In this document: piece after piece, positions 7,710 to 14,611 of the stretch
Position numbering within the stretch: position 1 is the stretch's first letter
How the letters are laid out: the number at the start of each line of letters is the position of its first letter
From: Candidatus Nanopelagicales bacterium
Lineage (GTDB): Bacteria; Actinomycetota; Actinomycetes; S36-B12; UBA10799
Length of the DNA: 17,357 nucleotides
Direction: 5' to 3'
Assembly (NCBI GenBank): GCA_030699055.1
Contig: JAUYKX010000233.1
Coordinates: 1-17,357, forward strand
Position numbers and translations under genes: made by a program
Notes under the pieces: generated by a model
Seen by the model: the letters and a program-made list of their open reading frames with translations, nothing else
Told to the model about the DNA's origin: nothing
Databases searched by the model: none

Positions 7710-8666
7710 TCAGGAACGATGGGGGCCGAGAAATCTATCCCCGTTGAAATGGATGAGATGCGTCGGATCGTCCGCGCACCAGACCTCGGTTTCCCACGCG
7801 ATGTCCGCCAGGTACTTTCTCATTTCAGCCCGTGATGGAAAACAAGAAACGTAGACCAGGCCGGCAGTACTGCCGGCAAACAGCTCCTTCAGCTCGACCA
7901 GTCGCTTTGCATCCACAGGGCCATGCGATGACGCCGCCTCCATGAGTACCAGCCAGTCGCGGCCCGGCATATGCACGACCAGGTCCGGCATCTTGCCGTG
8001 GCTGTCGACGGTGACCCCCAGGTCAGCGAACGCGTCAGAATCGAAATGCGCCCACTTGGCGTCAGCGTCGCCTACGTAGAGGACGATCCCACCTGGCGTG
8101 AAAAGGGCACAAAATACCTCGATCATCGCTTTGAGGAGAGTGTTCTGGCCGCCAGGGCTGAGAGTGACGCGGCCACCGCCGGGGAGTCGAACGGGAATTC
8201 GGGTCATCAAGCGCTCGGCTGCATACTGCTCCAGTAGTGAAGGCGCATTGATCCGATACTGATCGAGCTGTGACGTGAAGTCGTCTTCACCGAATGCGCG
8301 AGCCAGGGCAAGCGCGCCGGGGCAGATCCGGTAGCACCATTTCGGGGAATTTACCGGACGAGTCGGGTCGTCCGGATTCTGTTCCACGAGCAGTGCTTGC
8401 GCGAACTGGTGCAAAGTTTGGCGGCGAATCGTTTCCCGGGTATTGGGCTTGTAGTCCACGCCGAGATGCGAACGAATCCACTCCATGATGTCGACGGTGC
8501 GCCGCAGCTCATTCGTTGAGTCAGGCCAGTCCAATCCTGGGCGCAGCCCCAGCAAAGCGAGTAACACCCGAGCCGACCGATCGTTGCTCCGTTCGGAATC
8601 GAAGCCCAGTCGATTCAGAAAAGTCTGTGCCTGTGCGATCAGTTCATCAACAGGTCCGAAAGTCAC
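7710..8666 (-). CDS. Type II restriction endonuclease, BsuBI/PstI family
   Basis: A 318-residue protein matching the BsuBI/PstI endonuclease family in length and conserved segments. These enzymes cut CTGCAG. The first 150 residues are mainly helical, the part expected to contact DNA. The C-terminal half holds GGIVLYVGDADAKW (192-205), PDLVVH (227-232) and LMEAASSHGPVDAKR (241-255), the family's conserved block. Asp228 and Glu243 are my candidates for the metal-binding residues of a PD-(D/E)XK-like site. GTG 8666 is the first usable start because an in-frame TGA lies just upstream; no clear ribosome binding site is seen. The cognate methyltransferase gene ends 12 bp upstream on the same strand. 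No truncation or frameshift is visible. Base composition is lower in GC than sbcDC. CTGCAG specificity is inferred from family membership. Confidence 0.92.
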   Translation of the reverse strand: MTFGPVDELIAQAQTFLNRLGFDSERSNDRSARVLLALLGLRPGLDWPDSTNELRRTVDIMEWIRSHLGVDYKPNTRETIRRQTLHQFAQALLVEQNPDDPTRPVNSPKWCYRICPGALALARAFGEDDFTSQLDQYRINAPSLLEQYAAERLMTRIPVRLPGGGRVTLSPGGQNTLLKAMIEVFCALFTPGGIVLYVGDADAKWAHFDSDAFADLGVTVDSHGKMPDLVVHMPGRDWLVLMEAASSHGPVDAKRLVELKELFAGSTAGLVYVSCFPSRAEMRKYLADIAWETEVWCADDPTHLIHFNGDRFLGPHRS

Positions 8667-8678
8667 AGAAAGATTGGA

Positions 8679-10208
8679 TCACAGGCCAAACGCGGTAGTG
8701 ACCATTGAGTCGATCTCGGCCTGCCCGGGCAACTGCGGCTGGCAGCGCTGACCGAGTGAGACCAACTGGATCGGTGACGGAAATGGCAGCGCCCGGATGT
8801 CCGCGACGTTGACTTGAGTGTGGCCGGAGAAGGTACGGAAGAACCGATCGATGAGGGTTGAATTCAGCCAGTAAGACAAGCCGACAGCAAGATCGCGATC
8901 GATTCCTGCTCCAGCCTGGTGGAAGACGTTCAGGTGGTTTTCAAAAGCGACGGCTGGGTGACCTCGCGCATCACCGTCCCACACCGCAGCGACTATCCTG
9001 CGCCGCTCTTCCTTGGTTGAGAAGCGTTTCACGACTACGTAGGTCCCGTTCGGGACGACCTGCCTGGCGGCGAGGTCGTCACCGAGGCGGAAACCCTGAG
9101 GTTTCCTGATATCGCGGGGCCAGATCACTACTCCCCCCACGCAGTTGCCCGGATACACCAGAGGTGCGCACTCCGGCGTCGGATCCTTCAGGAGATGGCG
9201 CCGCGCCCGGAAGTCGACTACGCGGCCCGTCGAAACTGAGATGCCCAGATCGCCCAGGCGCCCAGGCATCTCTCCGAGGGCGTCAATAGCAGTCTGTTCC
9301 TCGTTACTACCCACGATCCGGATGAATTTGTGGGGATCCTCCGGGTGAACCACCTCCTCAGCAGAGACGAGGCGTTCGGCGCTGAGCGACCGGTGGTCGG
9401 CGCTCATCGAGAGTCGAACCTTCCTGGCGTTGCCGCCTTTCGTCGCTCGAATGATGACGGTCTCCTGCAAGACGCCCGACTCGGCGAACACGCGCGATCG
9501 TGACGCATACGTATGGATGTCGTTAAGTGCGACCGCGCTCAGGAACTTGCGGCGAAACTCCCCGAAGTACGGACCGTTGGTGAATGAGCGGGGCGTAATT
9601 GCAACGACCTGTCCACCTCGCTTCAGCATTGACACTCCGAGCGCGAGGAAGGCCGCGTACAAGTTTGGGCAGACCAGTCCGTTTCTGGCGAGTGCGCGAC
9701 GATGCACCGAACTGGCTGCGAGCTTGCCGTACGGCGGATTCATGATCGTCAGGTCGAATGGCGCCGCACTGGACAACGGGCCATCGGGCATGCTCGTCAG
9801 GGATTCGATGAAATCAGCCTGGACGATCTGATACTGAATTTGCGTGCCCGTAGCGGTGGCGGTACGGCGGCACTCCTCCAGTGTGCCGCCCAAATGCGGA
9901 ATGAGCGCAGCATCCGTTTCGACGGCCACCAATTCGAGGGACAGTTCCGGGGCAACATCGAGAACACGCGCCACCAGCGCGGCAGTGAGAATCCCAGCCC
10001 CGGCACCTGGATCCAGCACACGAAGGACTCCGCTCGCCGGCAACTCTGGCAATGAAGCCATCAGTTCCGCTGTCTCGACAGGGGTGAAGTGTTGTCCGAG
10101 TTGGGCCTGGCGCGCGGTTTCAAGACCGCTCAGGGCCGCAAGTCGGCGACTCTCGGCATGGTCGCGAAGCTCACGCGCTGCTGGCACACGTGAAGGATAA
10201 GCAGACAC
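8679..10208 (-). CDS. DNA adenine N6-methyltransferase of the BsuBI/PstI restriction-modification system
   Basis: The protective methyltransferase for the adjacent endonuclease, expected to methylate adenine in CTGCAG using S-adenosylmethionine. From GTG 10208 it has 509 residues. GQHFTP (38-43) is the motif X region. LDPGAGAG (65-72) is the SAM-binding motif I. NPPYGK (157-162) is the catalytic motif IV of N6-adenine enzymes. A C-terminal target-recognition region follows. The start is uncertain: the frame extends to TTG 10337, but the GTG gives the N-terminal length usual before GQ(F/H)FTP and keeps the gene inside the flanking direct repeats. Neither start has a good ribosome binding site. 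The methyltransferase precedes the endonuclease, so methylation can be established first. I see no controller (C) protein gene. Confidence 0.92.
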   Translation of the reverse strand: MSAYPSRVPAARELRDHAESRRLAALSGLETARQAQLGQHFTPVETAELMASLPELPASGVLRVLDPGAGAGILTAALVARVLDVAPELSLELVAVETDAALIPHLGGTLEECRRTATATGTQIQYQIVQADFIESLTSMPDGPLSSAAPFDLTIMNPPYGKLAASSVHRRALARNGLVCPNLYAAFLALGVSMLKRGGQVVAITPRSFTNGPYFGEFRRKFLSAVALNDIHTYASRSRVFAESGVLQETVIIRATKGGNARKVRLSMSADHRSLSAERLVSAEEVVHPEDPHKFIRIVGSNEEQTAIDALGEMPGRLGDLGISVSTGRVVDFRARRHLLKDPTPECAPLVYPGNCVGGVVIWPRDIRKPQGFRLGDDLAARQVVPNGTYVVVKRFSTKEERRRIVAAVWDGDARGHPAVAFENHLNVFHQAGAGIDRDLAVGLSYWLNSTLIDRFFRTFSGHTQVNVADIRALPFPSPIQLVSLGQRCQPQLPGQAEIDSMVTTAFGL

Positions 10209-10307
10209 TCTGACGTTTTGGAGCACATGCAGAGGGTCGGGGCAGTGTGGCTGTTGAGCACCCGGTCCATGATGGCGACAGCAGCCGCCGCATTGCGGGA
10301 ATGGCAA

Positions 10308-10322
10308 CCGACAGTGTGAGGT
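10308..10322. repeat. 15-bp direct repeat flanking the restriction-modification module, right copy
   Basis: CCGACAGTGTGAGGT is the partner of 7672-7686, with one mismatch. It lies 100 bp upstream of the favoured methyltransferase start, between that gene and the SRPBCC gene. Confidence 0.6.
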
Positions 10323-10345
10323 CAACCGAACCCGCAATATCGAAT

Positions 10346-10382
10346 CAGCCGACGGATTAACCCGTCCGGAGTCCGTCGGCTG
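10346..10382. promoter_or_regulatory. 11-bp perfect inverted repeat between methyltransferase and SRPBCC genes
   Basis: CAGCCGACGGA (10346-10356) and TCCGTCGGCTG (10372-10382) are perfect arms around a 15-nt loop. It is the longest perfect non-coding inverted repeat I found here. It lies 36 nt before the SRPBCC start, between divergent genes, so it does not end any visible gene and lacks a T-tract. An operator or a leader hairpin is more likely than a terminator. Confidence 0.5.
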
Positions 10383-10417
10383 GACTTCACCTGCTCGTGA
10401 TCGTCAATCTGGCCGAC

Positions 10418-10882
10418 ATGTCGCGAGCGAGCACGGGCCGTACCTCGGGAGACATCGTCATCGAGGCGTCGGCCCAGAAGATAATGGATCAGATCGCGGA
10501 CCTGGAGTCCTACCCAAAATGGGCAGAGGGGGTGAAAGCGGTCGAAGTTCACACCCGCAATGAGCAGGGTCGTCCCCACCTGGTCACCTTCCATGTCGAC
10601 TTCGGTGTCATCAAGGACGCGTTCAAGCTCGACTACCAATGGGATGGCGACAACGAGGTCAACTGGCGGCTGATCGAGGGCAAAGTGCTGACCAAGGAGG
10701 ACGGCACCTACACCATGGATCCGCGGCCCGACGGCACGGTGAAGGTCATCTACCAGATCGAGATTGCGGCCTCGGTCCCGTTGCCCGGATTCATCAGGCA
10801 CAAAGTCGAGAAGAAGATCATCAAGGCCGCGCTCGAAGGGCTGAAGGAGCAGGTCGAGCAGGGGGGTAGCGGGATGGGGTGA
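10418..10882 (+). CDS. SRPBCC (START/polyketide cyclase-like) family protein
   Basis: A 154-residue single-domain protein of the SRPBCC helix-grip fold, closest by eye to the mycobacterial cyclase/dehydrase family. These proteins bind hydrophobic ligands in a deep pocket. Recognisable features are the N-terminal strand DIVIEASAQKI, the helix ending LESYPKWAEGVKAVEV, the GRPHLVTFHVDFGVIKD strands, and the long C-terminal helix IRHKVEKKIIKAALEGLKEQV. I use ATG 10418. A GTG at 10397 would add seven residues not typical of the family. Neither has a clear ribosome binding site. The ligand is unknown; the nearby wax ester synthase makes a lipid ligand conceivable, but that is only proximity. It converges on the aquaglyceroporin gene 40 bp downstream. 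Confidence 0.85.
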   Translation: MSRASTGRTSGDIVIEASAQKIMDQIADLESYPKWAEGVKAVEVHTRNEQGRPHLVTFHVDFGVIKDAFKLDYQWDGDNEVNWRLIEGKVLTKEDGTYTMDPRPDGTVKVIYQIEIAASVPLPGFIRHKVEKKIIKAALEGLKEQVEQGGSGMG

Positions 10883-10892
10883 TCCGCCGATC

Positions 10893-10918
10893 CCGGCCGC
10901 CCGCTCGTCCGGGGCCGG
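10893..10918. terminator. GC-rich hairpin between convergent SRPBCC and glpF-like genes
   Basis: CCGGCC (10893-10898) and GGCCGG (10913-10918) can pair in transcripts of either strand, in the 40-bp gap between two converging stop codons. There is no T-tract, so intrinsic termination would have to be of the GC-hairpin-only type. Confidence 0.3.
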
Positions 10919-10922
10919 AGTC

Positions 10923-11675
10923 TCAGTACGTGCCGGCCAGGGCGAACACCCCGGCGGCGGCGGCGCCGCCCAGCAGGGGCCCGATGATCGGAATCCAGGC
11001 GTAGCCCCACTCGGCCGGCCCCTTGTTCGCGATTCGGAGCAGCGAGTACGTGATCCGGGGACCCAGATCCCTGGTCGGATTGATCGAGTAACCGGTTGGC
11101 CCGCCCAATGACGCGCCGATTCCAATGACCACAAAGGACACGGCCGCGTACCCGAGGGCGGAATTTCCGAACACCGGCGTGGAATCGCCGGTACCGGGTT
11201 GAAATGGGGAACTCTGCAGGACGAAGTAGACCAGCACAAAAGTGGCGATTGCCTCCGTGGTGATGTTCCACCAGGACGAGCGGACGCTCGGAGCCGTGAA
11301 AAAGATCCGACCCAGTCGCTCTCGGTCCTTCTGGGTGTCGAACTGCTTCTTGTAAGAGAGGTAGGCGAGCAGGGCTCCGGTCATCGCCCCGGTCAATTGG
11401 GCGGCTACGTACCACGGCACGGTCGACCAGGGGATCGACCCGTGCAGTGCCAGACCGAGAGTCACCGCCGGATTGAGTTGGCCCCCGCTGTGCCAGGCGA
11501 TGCTGGCGCCGGCGAACACCCCGAACCCCCAGCCGATGGACACCAGTAGCCACCCGCCGGCATGGCCGTAGGCGGTTCGGAGCGACACGTTCGCGCTGAC
11601 CCCGCAGCCGAGGAGCAGCAGTATCGCGGTGCCGATGAATTCCGAAATGAAGATCGAATATCCGGGCATGTTCAT
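10923..11675 (-). CDS. glpF: MIP family aquaglyceroporin (GlpF-like)
   Basis: A 250-residue six-helix channel of the inner membrane, predicted to conduct glycerol and possibly water. The N-terminal SEFIGTAILLLLGCGVSAN is typical of glycerol facilitators. The first half-helix signature is GGQLNPAVT (NPA 68-70). The second is INPTRDLGPR, with NPT (199-201) in place of the usual NPA and Arg202 retained. Asp203 after the Arg is the mark of glycerol-conducting members. ATG 11675 is supported by GGGAGGA 5 nt upstream. The gene stands alone on its strand, convergent with the SRPBCC gene and divergent from the membrane/winged-helix gene. There is no glycerol kinase or dehydrogenase beside it. The symbol rests on family resemblance; the substrate is inferred. 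Confidence 0.93.
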   Translation of the reverse strand: MNMPGYSIFISEFIGTAILLLLGCGVSANVSLRTAYGHAGGWLLVSIGWGFGVFAGASIAWHSGGQLNPAVTLGLALHGSIPWSTVPWYVAAQLTGAMTGALLAYLSYKKQFDTQKDRERLGRIFFTAPSVRSSWWNITTEAIATFVLVYFVLQSSPFQPGTGDSTPVFGNSALGYAAVSFVVIGIGASLGGPTGYSINPTRDLGPRITYSLLRIANKGPAEWGYAWIPIIGPLLGGAAAAGVFALAGTY

Positions 11676-11762
11676 CGTGGTCCTCCCGGGTCCGATGCCC
11701 CGCCGCGATGCCGCTTTCGCCAGCGGGTGGGTTCAGTGATTCGGGTGCGGCGCAGGTGGCAC

Positions 11763-11768
11763 AACATA
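11763..11768 (-). promoter_or_regulatory. Candidate -10 element for the glpF-like gene
   Basis: The minus strand reads TATGTT (TANNNT), 87 nt before the ATG, in the divergent gap 11676-11870. No convincing -35 is seen. On the plus strand TAACGT at 11831-11836 is a similar weak candidate for the divergent gene. Nothing else stands out in this gap. Confidence 0.2.
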
Positions 11769-11860
11769 GCCAGAATCTGTTCGGGAGGCGTCTTCTGAGA
11801 GTTCCGAGCCCGCAATCGATCGGCACGACGTAACGTGGCATCTTGGCCACGAGTTCATCC

Positions 11861-11865
11861 GGAGG
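11861..11865 (+). promoter_or_regulatory. Ribosome binding site fixing the start of the membrane/winged-helix gene
   Basis: GGAGG lies 5 nt before ATG 11871. It excludes the earlier in-frame GTG at 11835, which has no such site. Confidence 0.7.
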
Positions 11866-11870
11866 TGGAG

Positions 11871-12857
11871 ATGGGTGCTACTGGTACCGCAATGCGAGCC
11901 GAGACGGGTGAGCAGCGTCGCCCGGGAACGGAAGGAAGGCGCAGATTACGGGCCGACCGACCTGAATCTGTGATCAAAATCTGGGCCGGTGGCTCAAAGT
12001 CGTTCGGCACCAGGGCCTTGTACGGGTCGGTGGCGGGGGCGTTGACCGCGCTGGTGGCGATGACAGTTGTCGTGGCCTGGGGGTTCGACGCCGCCGTGAT
12101 CGCGATCCTGGCCATCGGAATCGGTGTTACCGGTCTGGTCGTTTTGCTGGCGCCACCGGCGCATTGCGCGATGCGTTCGGCGAATCAGATTGCGGTGGGT
12201 GACCTGCTCGCCACCAGTGATGACGATTTCGTCGTTCGTGCCGCACCTGTTGTCGTGGCCACAGTGGCTCTTCGTGGTGGAAATCGAGTACACCAATTCG
12301 GCACGGCGTCCGGCGGGGCTTATGAGGTGTCGGAATCCGGCCGGCTGCCGGTGGTCGAGTTCGGTCGTGGCCGCGGCCCGTCAACTGGGGTGGACAACTC
12401 GGCGGCGCTTCCGGAGCCATCCGGACCCGATGACGCGCCCTGGCCGTGGGCCGAAGTTGTGGCGACCCTGGTTGGCCGGTTGCTCGACAACAGCCGGGCG
12501 GGAGGGGCGCCGCCGACTAGGGATCAGATTGTTTCCGACCTGGTCGCCCGAACCCGATGCACAGTTCCGACGGCTCAACACGGGTTGGAGGCTGCCGTCG
12601 GTTTGGGGTTGGTACGGCGTGGTCGGGTCGTCACCGTTACCCCGGCCGGCGCTGTGTGGTTCGCCAGTCGGACCTATGGCGTGGGGAGTCGAATAGAAGC
12701 ACCGCGATGGGTGGATCCTGGTCGAGTCGTAGCGTTAGCCGCAGGTGGGATGTCGGAAGGTAATGGCGCTGGCTTTTTGGCGGACGAACAGATCCTGGAC
12801 CTGTCAAGTGCGCGCCGGGAACGAGATTCGAGTGCCGAGTCGGCGCCGGTGAGTTGA
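11871..12857 (+). CDS. Two-helix membrane protein with a cytosolic winged-helix-like domain
   Basis: A 328-residue protein I do not recognise as a named family. The start ATG 11871 has GGAGG 5 nt upstream. The first 50 residues are basic and hydrophilic. Two adjacent hydrophobic segments (about 51-71 and 73-95) would form a helical hairpin with both ends in the cytosol. Residues 105-165 look beta-rich (for example QIAVGDLLATSDDDF). Residues about 190-266 resemble a winged helix: helices in PPTRDQIVSDLVARTR and TAQHGLEAAVGLGLV, then a wing RRGRVVTVTP followed by AGAVWFA. The C-terminus is acidic and Ser-rich. A membrane-tethered regulator is inference; it could instead be a structural protein. 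Its divergence from glpF makes that gene a natural candidate target. No enzyme motif is visible. Confidence 0.75.
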   Translation: MGATGTAMRAETGEQRRPGTEGRRRLRADRPESVIKIWAGGSKSFGTRALYGSVAGALTALVAMTVVVAWGFDAAVIAILAIGIGVTGLVVLLAPPAHCAMRSANQIAVGDLLATSDDDFVVRAAPVVVATVALRGGNRVHQFGTASGGAYEVSESGRLPVVEFGRGRGPSTGVDNSAALPEPSGPDDAPWPWAEVVATLVGRLLDNSRAGGAPPTRDQIVSDLVARTRCTVPTAQHGLEAAVGLGLVRRGRVVTVTPAGAVWFASRTYGVGSRIEAPRWVDPGRVVALAAGGMSEGNGAGFLADEQILDLSSARRERDSSAESAPVS

Positions 12858-12944
12858 CGCTGGTCGTTCAAACCGGATCGAGCCGTGTTCCGGATGGTCG
12901 GATTTCCGGATCAACACGCGGCCATTGCCAACCGTAGGCCGGTT

Positions 12945-12956
12945 GATTGCGCAATC
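12945..12956. promoter_or_regulatory. 12-bp perfect palindrome upstream of the wax ester synthase gene
   Basis: GATTGCGCAATC is a perfect palindrome 126 nt before the start of the acyltransferase gene and 87 nt after the preceding gene. Its form suits a homodimeric regulator such as a TetR-type protein. No second copy was noticed in the window. Confidence 0.3.
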
Positions 12957-12987
12957 CGGTGCAGTCGACCTGCAAACGGCGTGGTCG

Positions 12988-13020
12988 CCCGTCAGAATCG
13001 ACGGGATCGAGTCTTCCCGT
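12988..13020 (+). promoter_or_regulatory. Two mutually exclusive hairpins upstream of the wax ester synthase gene
   Basis: CCCGTC (12988-12993) can pair with GACGGG (13000-13005). The nearly same middle arm ACGGGA (13001-13006) can also pair with TCCCGT (13015-13020). Both stems are 6 bp. Choice between them could matter in a leader RNA, or the left one could end the preceding gene's transcript. No T-tract follows. A TTGAAA at about 13023 and a TATTGA further on are too closely spaced for a convincing promoter. Confidence 0.25.
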
Positions 13021-13081
13021 GACTTGAAATGCCAGTTTCTTGAATATTGATGCTGTGCTCAGCGGATGAGGTGTAAGCCTG

Positions 13082-14590
13082 ATGACTGAAGACAAGACGA
13101 AGCGCAAGGAACCCCTCCGGCTGTCCGGTTGGGATTTCGCCACCTGGCGGTCCGCGGTATCGGACCCCACCATGCGATCGACGATCATGGCGGTGATGGT
13201 CCTGGAAAAGGCTCCCAACTGGAAACGACTCCAGGAGCGCTACGAACGGGCATCTCGTCTGCTGCCGGTGATGCGGCAGAAGGTGGTCGAAGGTCCGGTG
13301 GCCATCGCCAACCCTCGGTTGGTCATTGACCCGAACTTCGACTTGAACCTTCACCTGGTTCGCATGAGAATGCCCGCCGGCTCGACCTGGGGCGATGTGC
13401 TGGCTGAAGCGCGGAAGCAGTCGTTGACCGACTTCGATCGGAACCGGCCACTTTGGCAGGTCACGGTGTTGGAAGGGTTGCCTGGCGGCAAAGCGGCGGT
13501 GCTGACCAAACTTCACCACGCCCTGGTCGACGGACAAGGAGCGCTGCAGATCGGTGCGGCGATCGCCGACTTGACGCCCGAGGGCGCGGATCTCGGCCCG
13601 ATGCCCCCTGTTCCGGAGCCGGAACAGCTGCATTCGCGCGAATTCGCCGAGACGATGGTGCGCGACGACGCGAACTGGCTTGTGGACACGGCTCGGGACA
13701 TGGTCCAAGGTGCCGTTCCGCTGGCGAAGGAACTCCTGACGGAGCCGAAAGAGACGATCAACTCGCTGTTGGGCATGGTTGCTTCTGCCGCCAGAATGCT
13801 CCAGGCTCCTTTCGAACCCTTGTCGCCGATCATGGTCAACAGGAGCTACAACTACCACTTCGAGACCTTTGACCTGCCCTTCGACGACCTCCGGACGGCA
13901 GCCAAGTCCCAGGGGTACACGGTTAACGACGCCTTCATGGCGGCTGTCGCCTTCGGTATGGGTCGGTACCACAAGCTGGCTGGTTCGCCGGTCGATCGAC
14001 TTAACGCGAACATGCCGATCAGTTTGCGCAAGCCCGGTCAGGTTGGCCAAAACGCGGTCAGTATCGCGCACTTCGCGTTGCCCACGGCGGTGGCCGATCC
14101 GGCGGAGCTGATGGGGCGAATCTCAAAGATCGTGAAGAAGTGGCGAGCGGAGCCTGCACTCAGTCTGACGAACCAGATCGGTGAGATCAGCCGGTTCGTG
14201 CCCGGGGAGATGGTTTCGGCTGCCGCTCGGGCATCCGATGTCACCGCTTCGAATGTTCCGGGGGCGCCAATTCCGATTTATCTGGCGGGAGCCCGGGTCG
14301 AGTCGATGTATCCGCTCCCACCCACGATCGGGGCGGCGGTGTTCGTGGCCCTGCTCAGTTATGACGGGGCCGCGGAGATCGGGCTGGCCATCGATGACGC
14401 GGCGGTGCCGGATCCCGATGTGATGAAGCGATGCATGAAGTACGGCTTCGAGCGAGTGATCGGCAAGCCCTTGCCGTCGGATGACCCGTTGGCGTTGACG
14501 GAAGAAGAGAAGGCCCCGGCGAAGAAGGCCCCGGTCAAGAAGACTGCGGCTCGCCGCAAGGCCCCGACCAAGAAGGCCCCGGCGAGTTGA
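13082..14590 (+). CDS. WS/DGAT family wax ester synthase/diacylglycerol acyltransferase with Lys-rich tail
   Basis: A 502-residue acyltransferase of the WS/DGAT/MGAT family, which joins acyl-CoA to a fatty alcohol or diacylglycerol to make wax ester or triacylglycerol at the membrane and lipid-droplet surface. The catalytic motif HHALVDG (145-151) matches HHxxxDG. PLWQ (123-126) and the C-terminal SNVPGAP block (about 394-400) are also family hallmarks. ATG 13082 follows a GAGGTG about 9 nt upstream. The domain is complete to about residue 467. Residues 477-502 form a basic tail of KAP, KK and ARRK units, unlike the usual family C-terminus. At the DNA level AAGGCCCCG occurs four times there, from 14510. 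Substrate preference cannot be read from sequence. The next gene converges 21 bp away. Confidence 0.95.
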   Translation: MTEDKTKRKEPLRLSGWDFATWRSAVSDPTMRSTIMAVMVLEKAPNWKRLQERYERASRLLPVMRQKVVEGPVAIANPRLVIDPNFDLNLHLVRMRMPAGSTWGDVLAEARKQSLTDFDRNRPLWQVTVLEGLPGGKAAVLTKLHHALVDGQGALQIGAAIADLTPEGADLGPMPPVPEPEQLHSREFAETMVRDDANWLVDTARDMVQGAVPLAKELLTEPKETINSLLGMVASAARMLQAPFEPLSPIMVNRSYNYHFETFDLPFDDLRTAAKSQGYTVNDAFMAAVAFGMGRYHKLAGSPVDRLNANMPISLRKPGQVGQNAVSIAHFALPTAVADPAELMGRISKIVKKWRAEPALSLTNQIGEISRFVPGEMVSAAARASDVTASNVPGAPIPIYLAGARVESMYPLPPTIGAAVFVALLSYDGAAEIGLAIDDAAVPDPDVMKRCMKYGFERVIGKPLPSDDPLALTEEEKAPAKKAPVKKTAARRKAPTKKAPAS

Positions 14591-14611
14591 ACCCGCGCCG
14601 ACTGTCGGATA

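Noticed and set aside
3511..10208. A larger defence island including further systems
   Set aside because: Only the restriction-modification pair is a defence system here. SbcCD is a housekeeping nuclease, and no toxin, helicase, phospholipase D or nucleotide-signalling gene is present.
10269..10319. A 16-codon open frame (starting MMATAAAALREW) upstream of the SRPBCC gene
   Set aside because: There is no ribosome binding site, no run of regulatory codons and no linked attenuator, so it is not supportable as a leader peptide.
12992..14071. A 359-codon open frame on the minus strand antisense to the wax ester synthase gene
   Set aside because: The plus strand carries the HHxxxDG enzyme here; the antisense translation is Arg/His/Gln-rich without domain structure.
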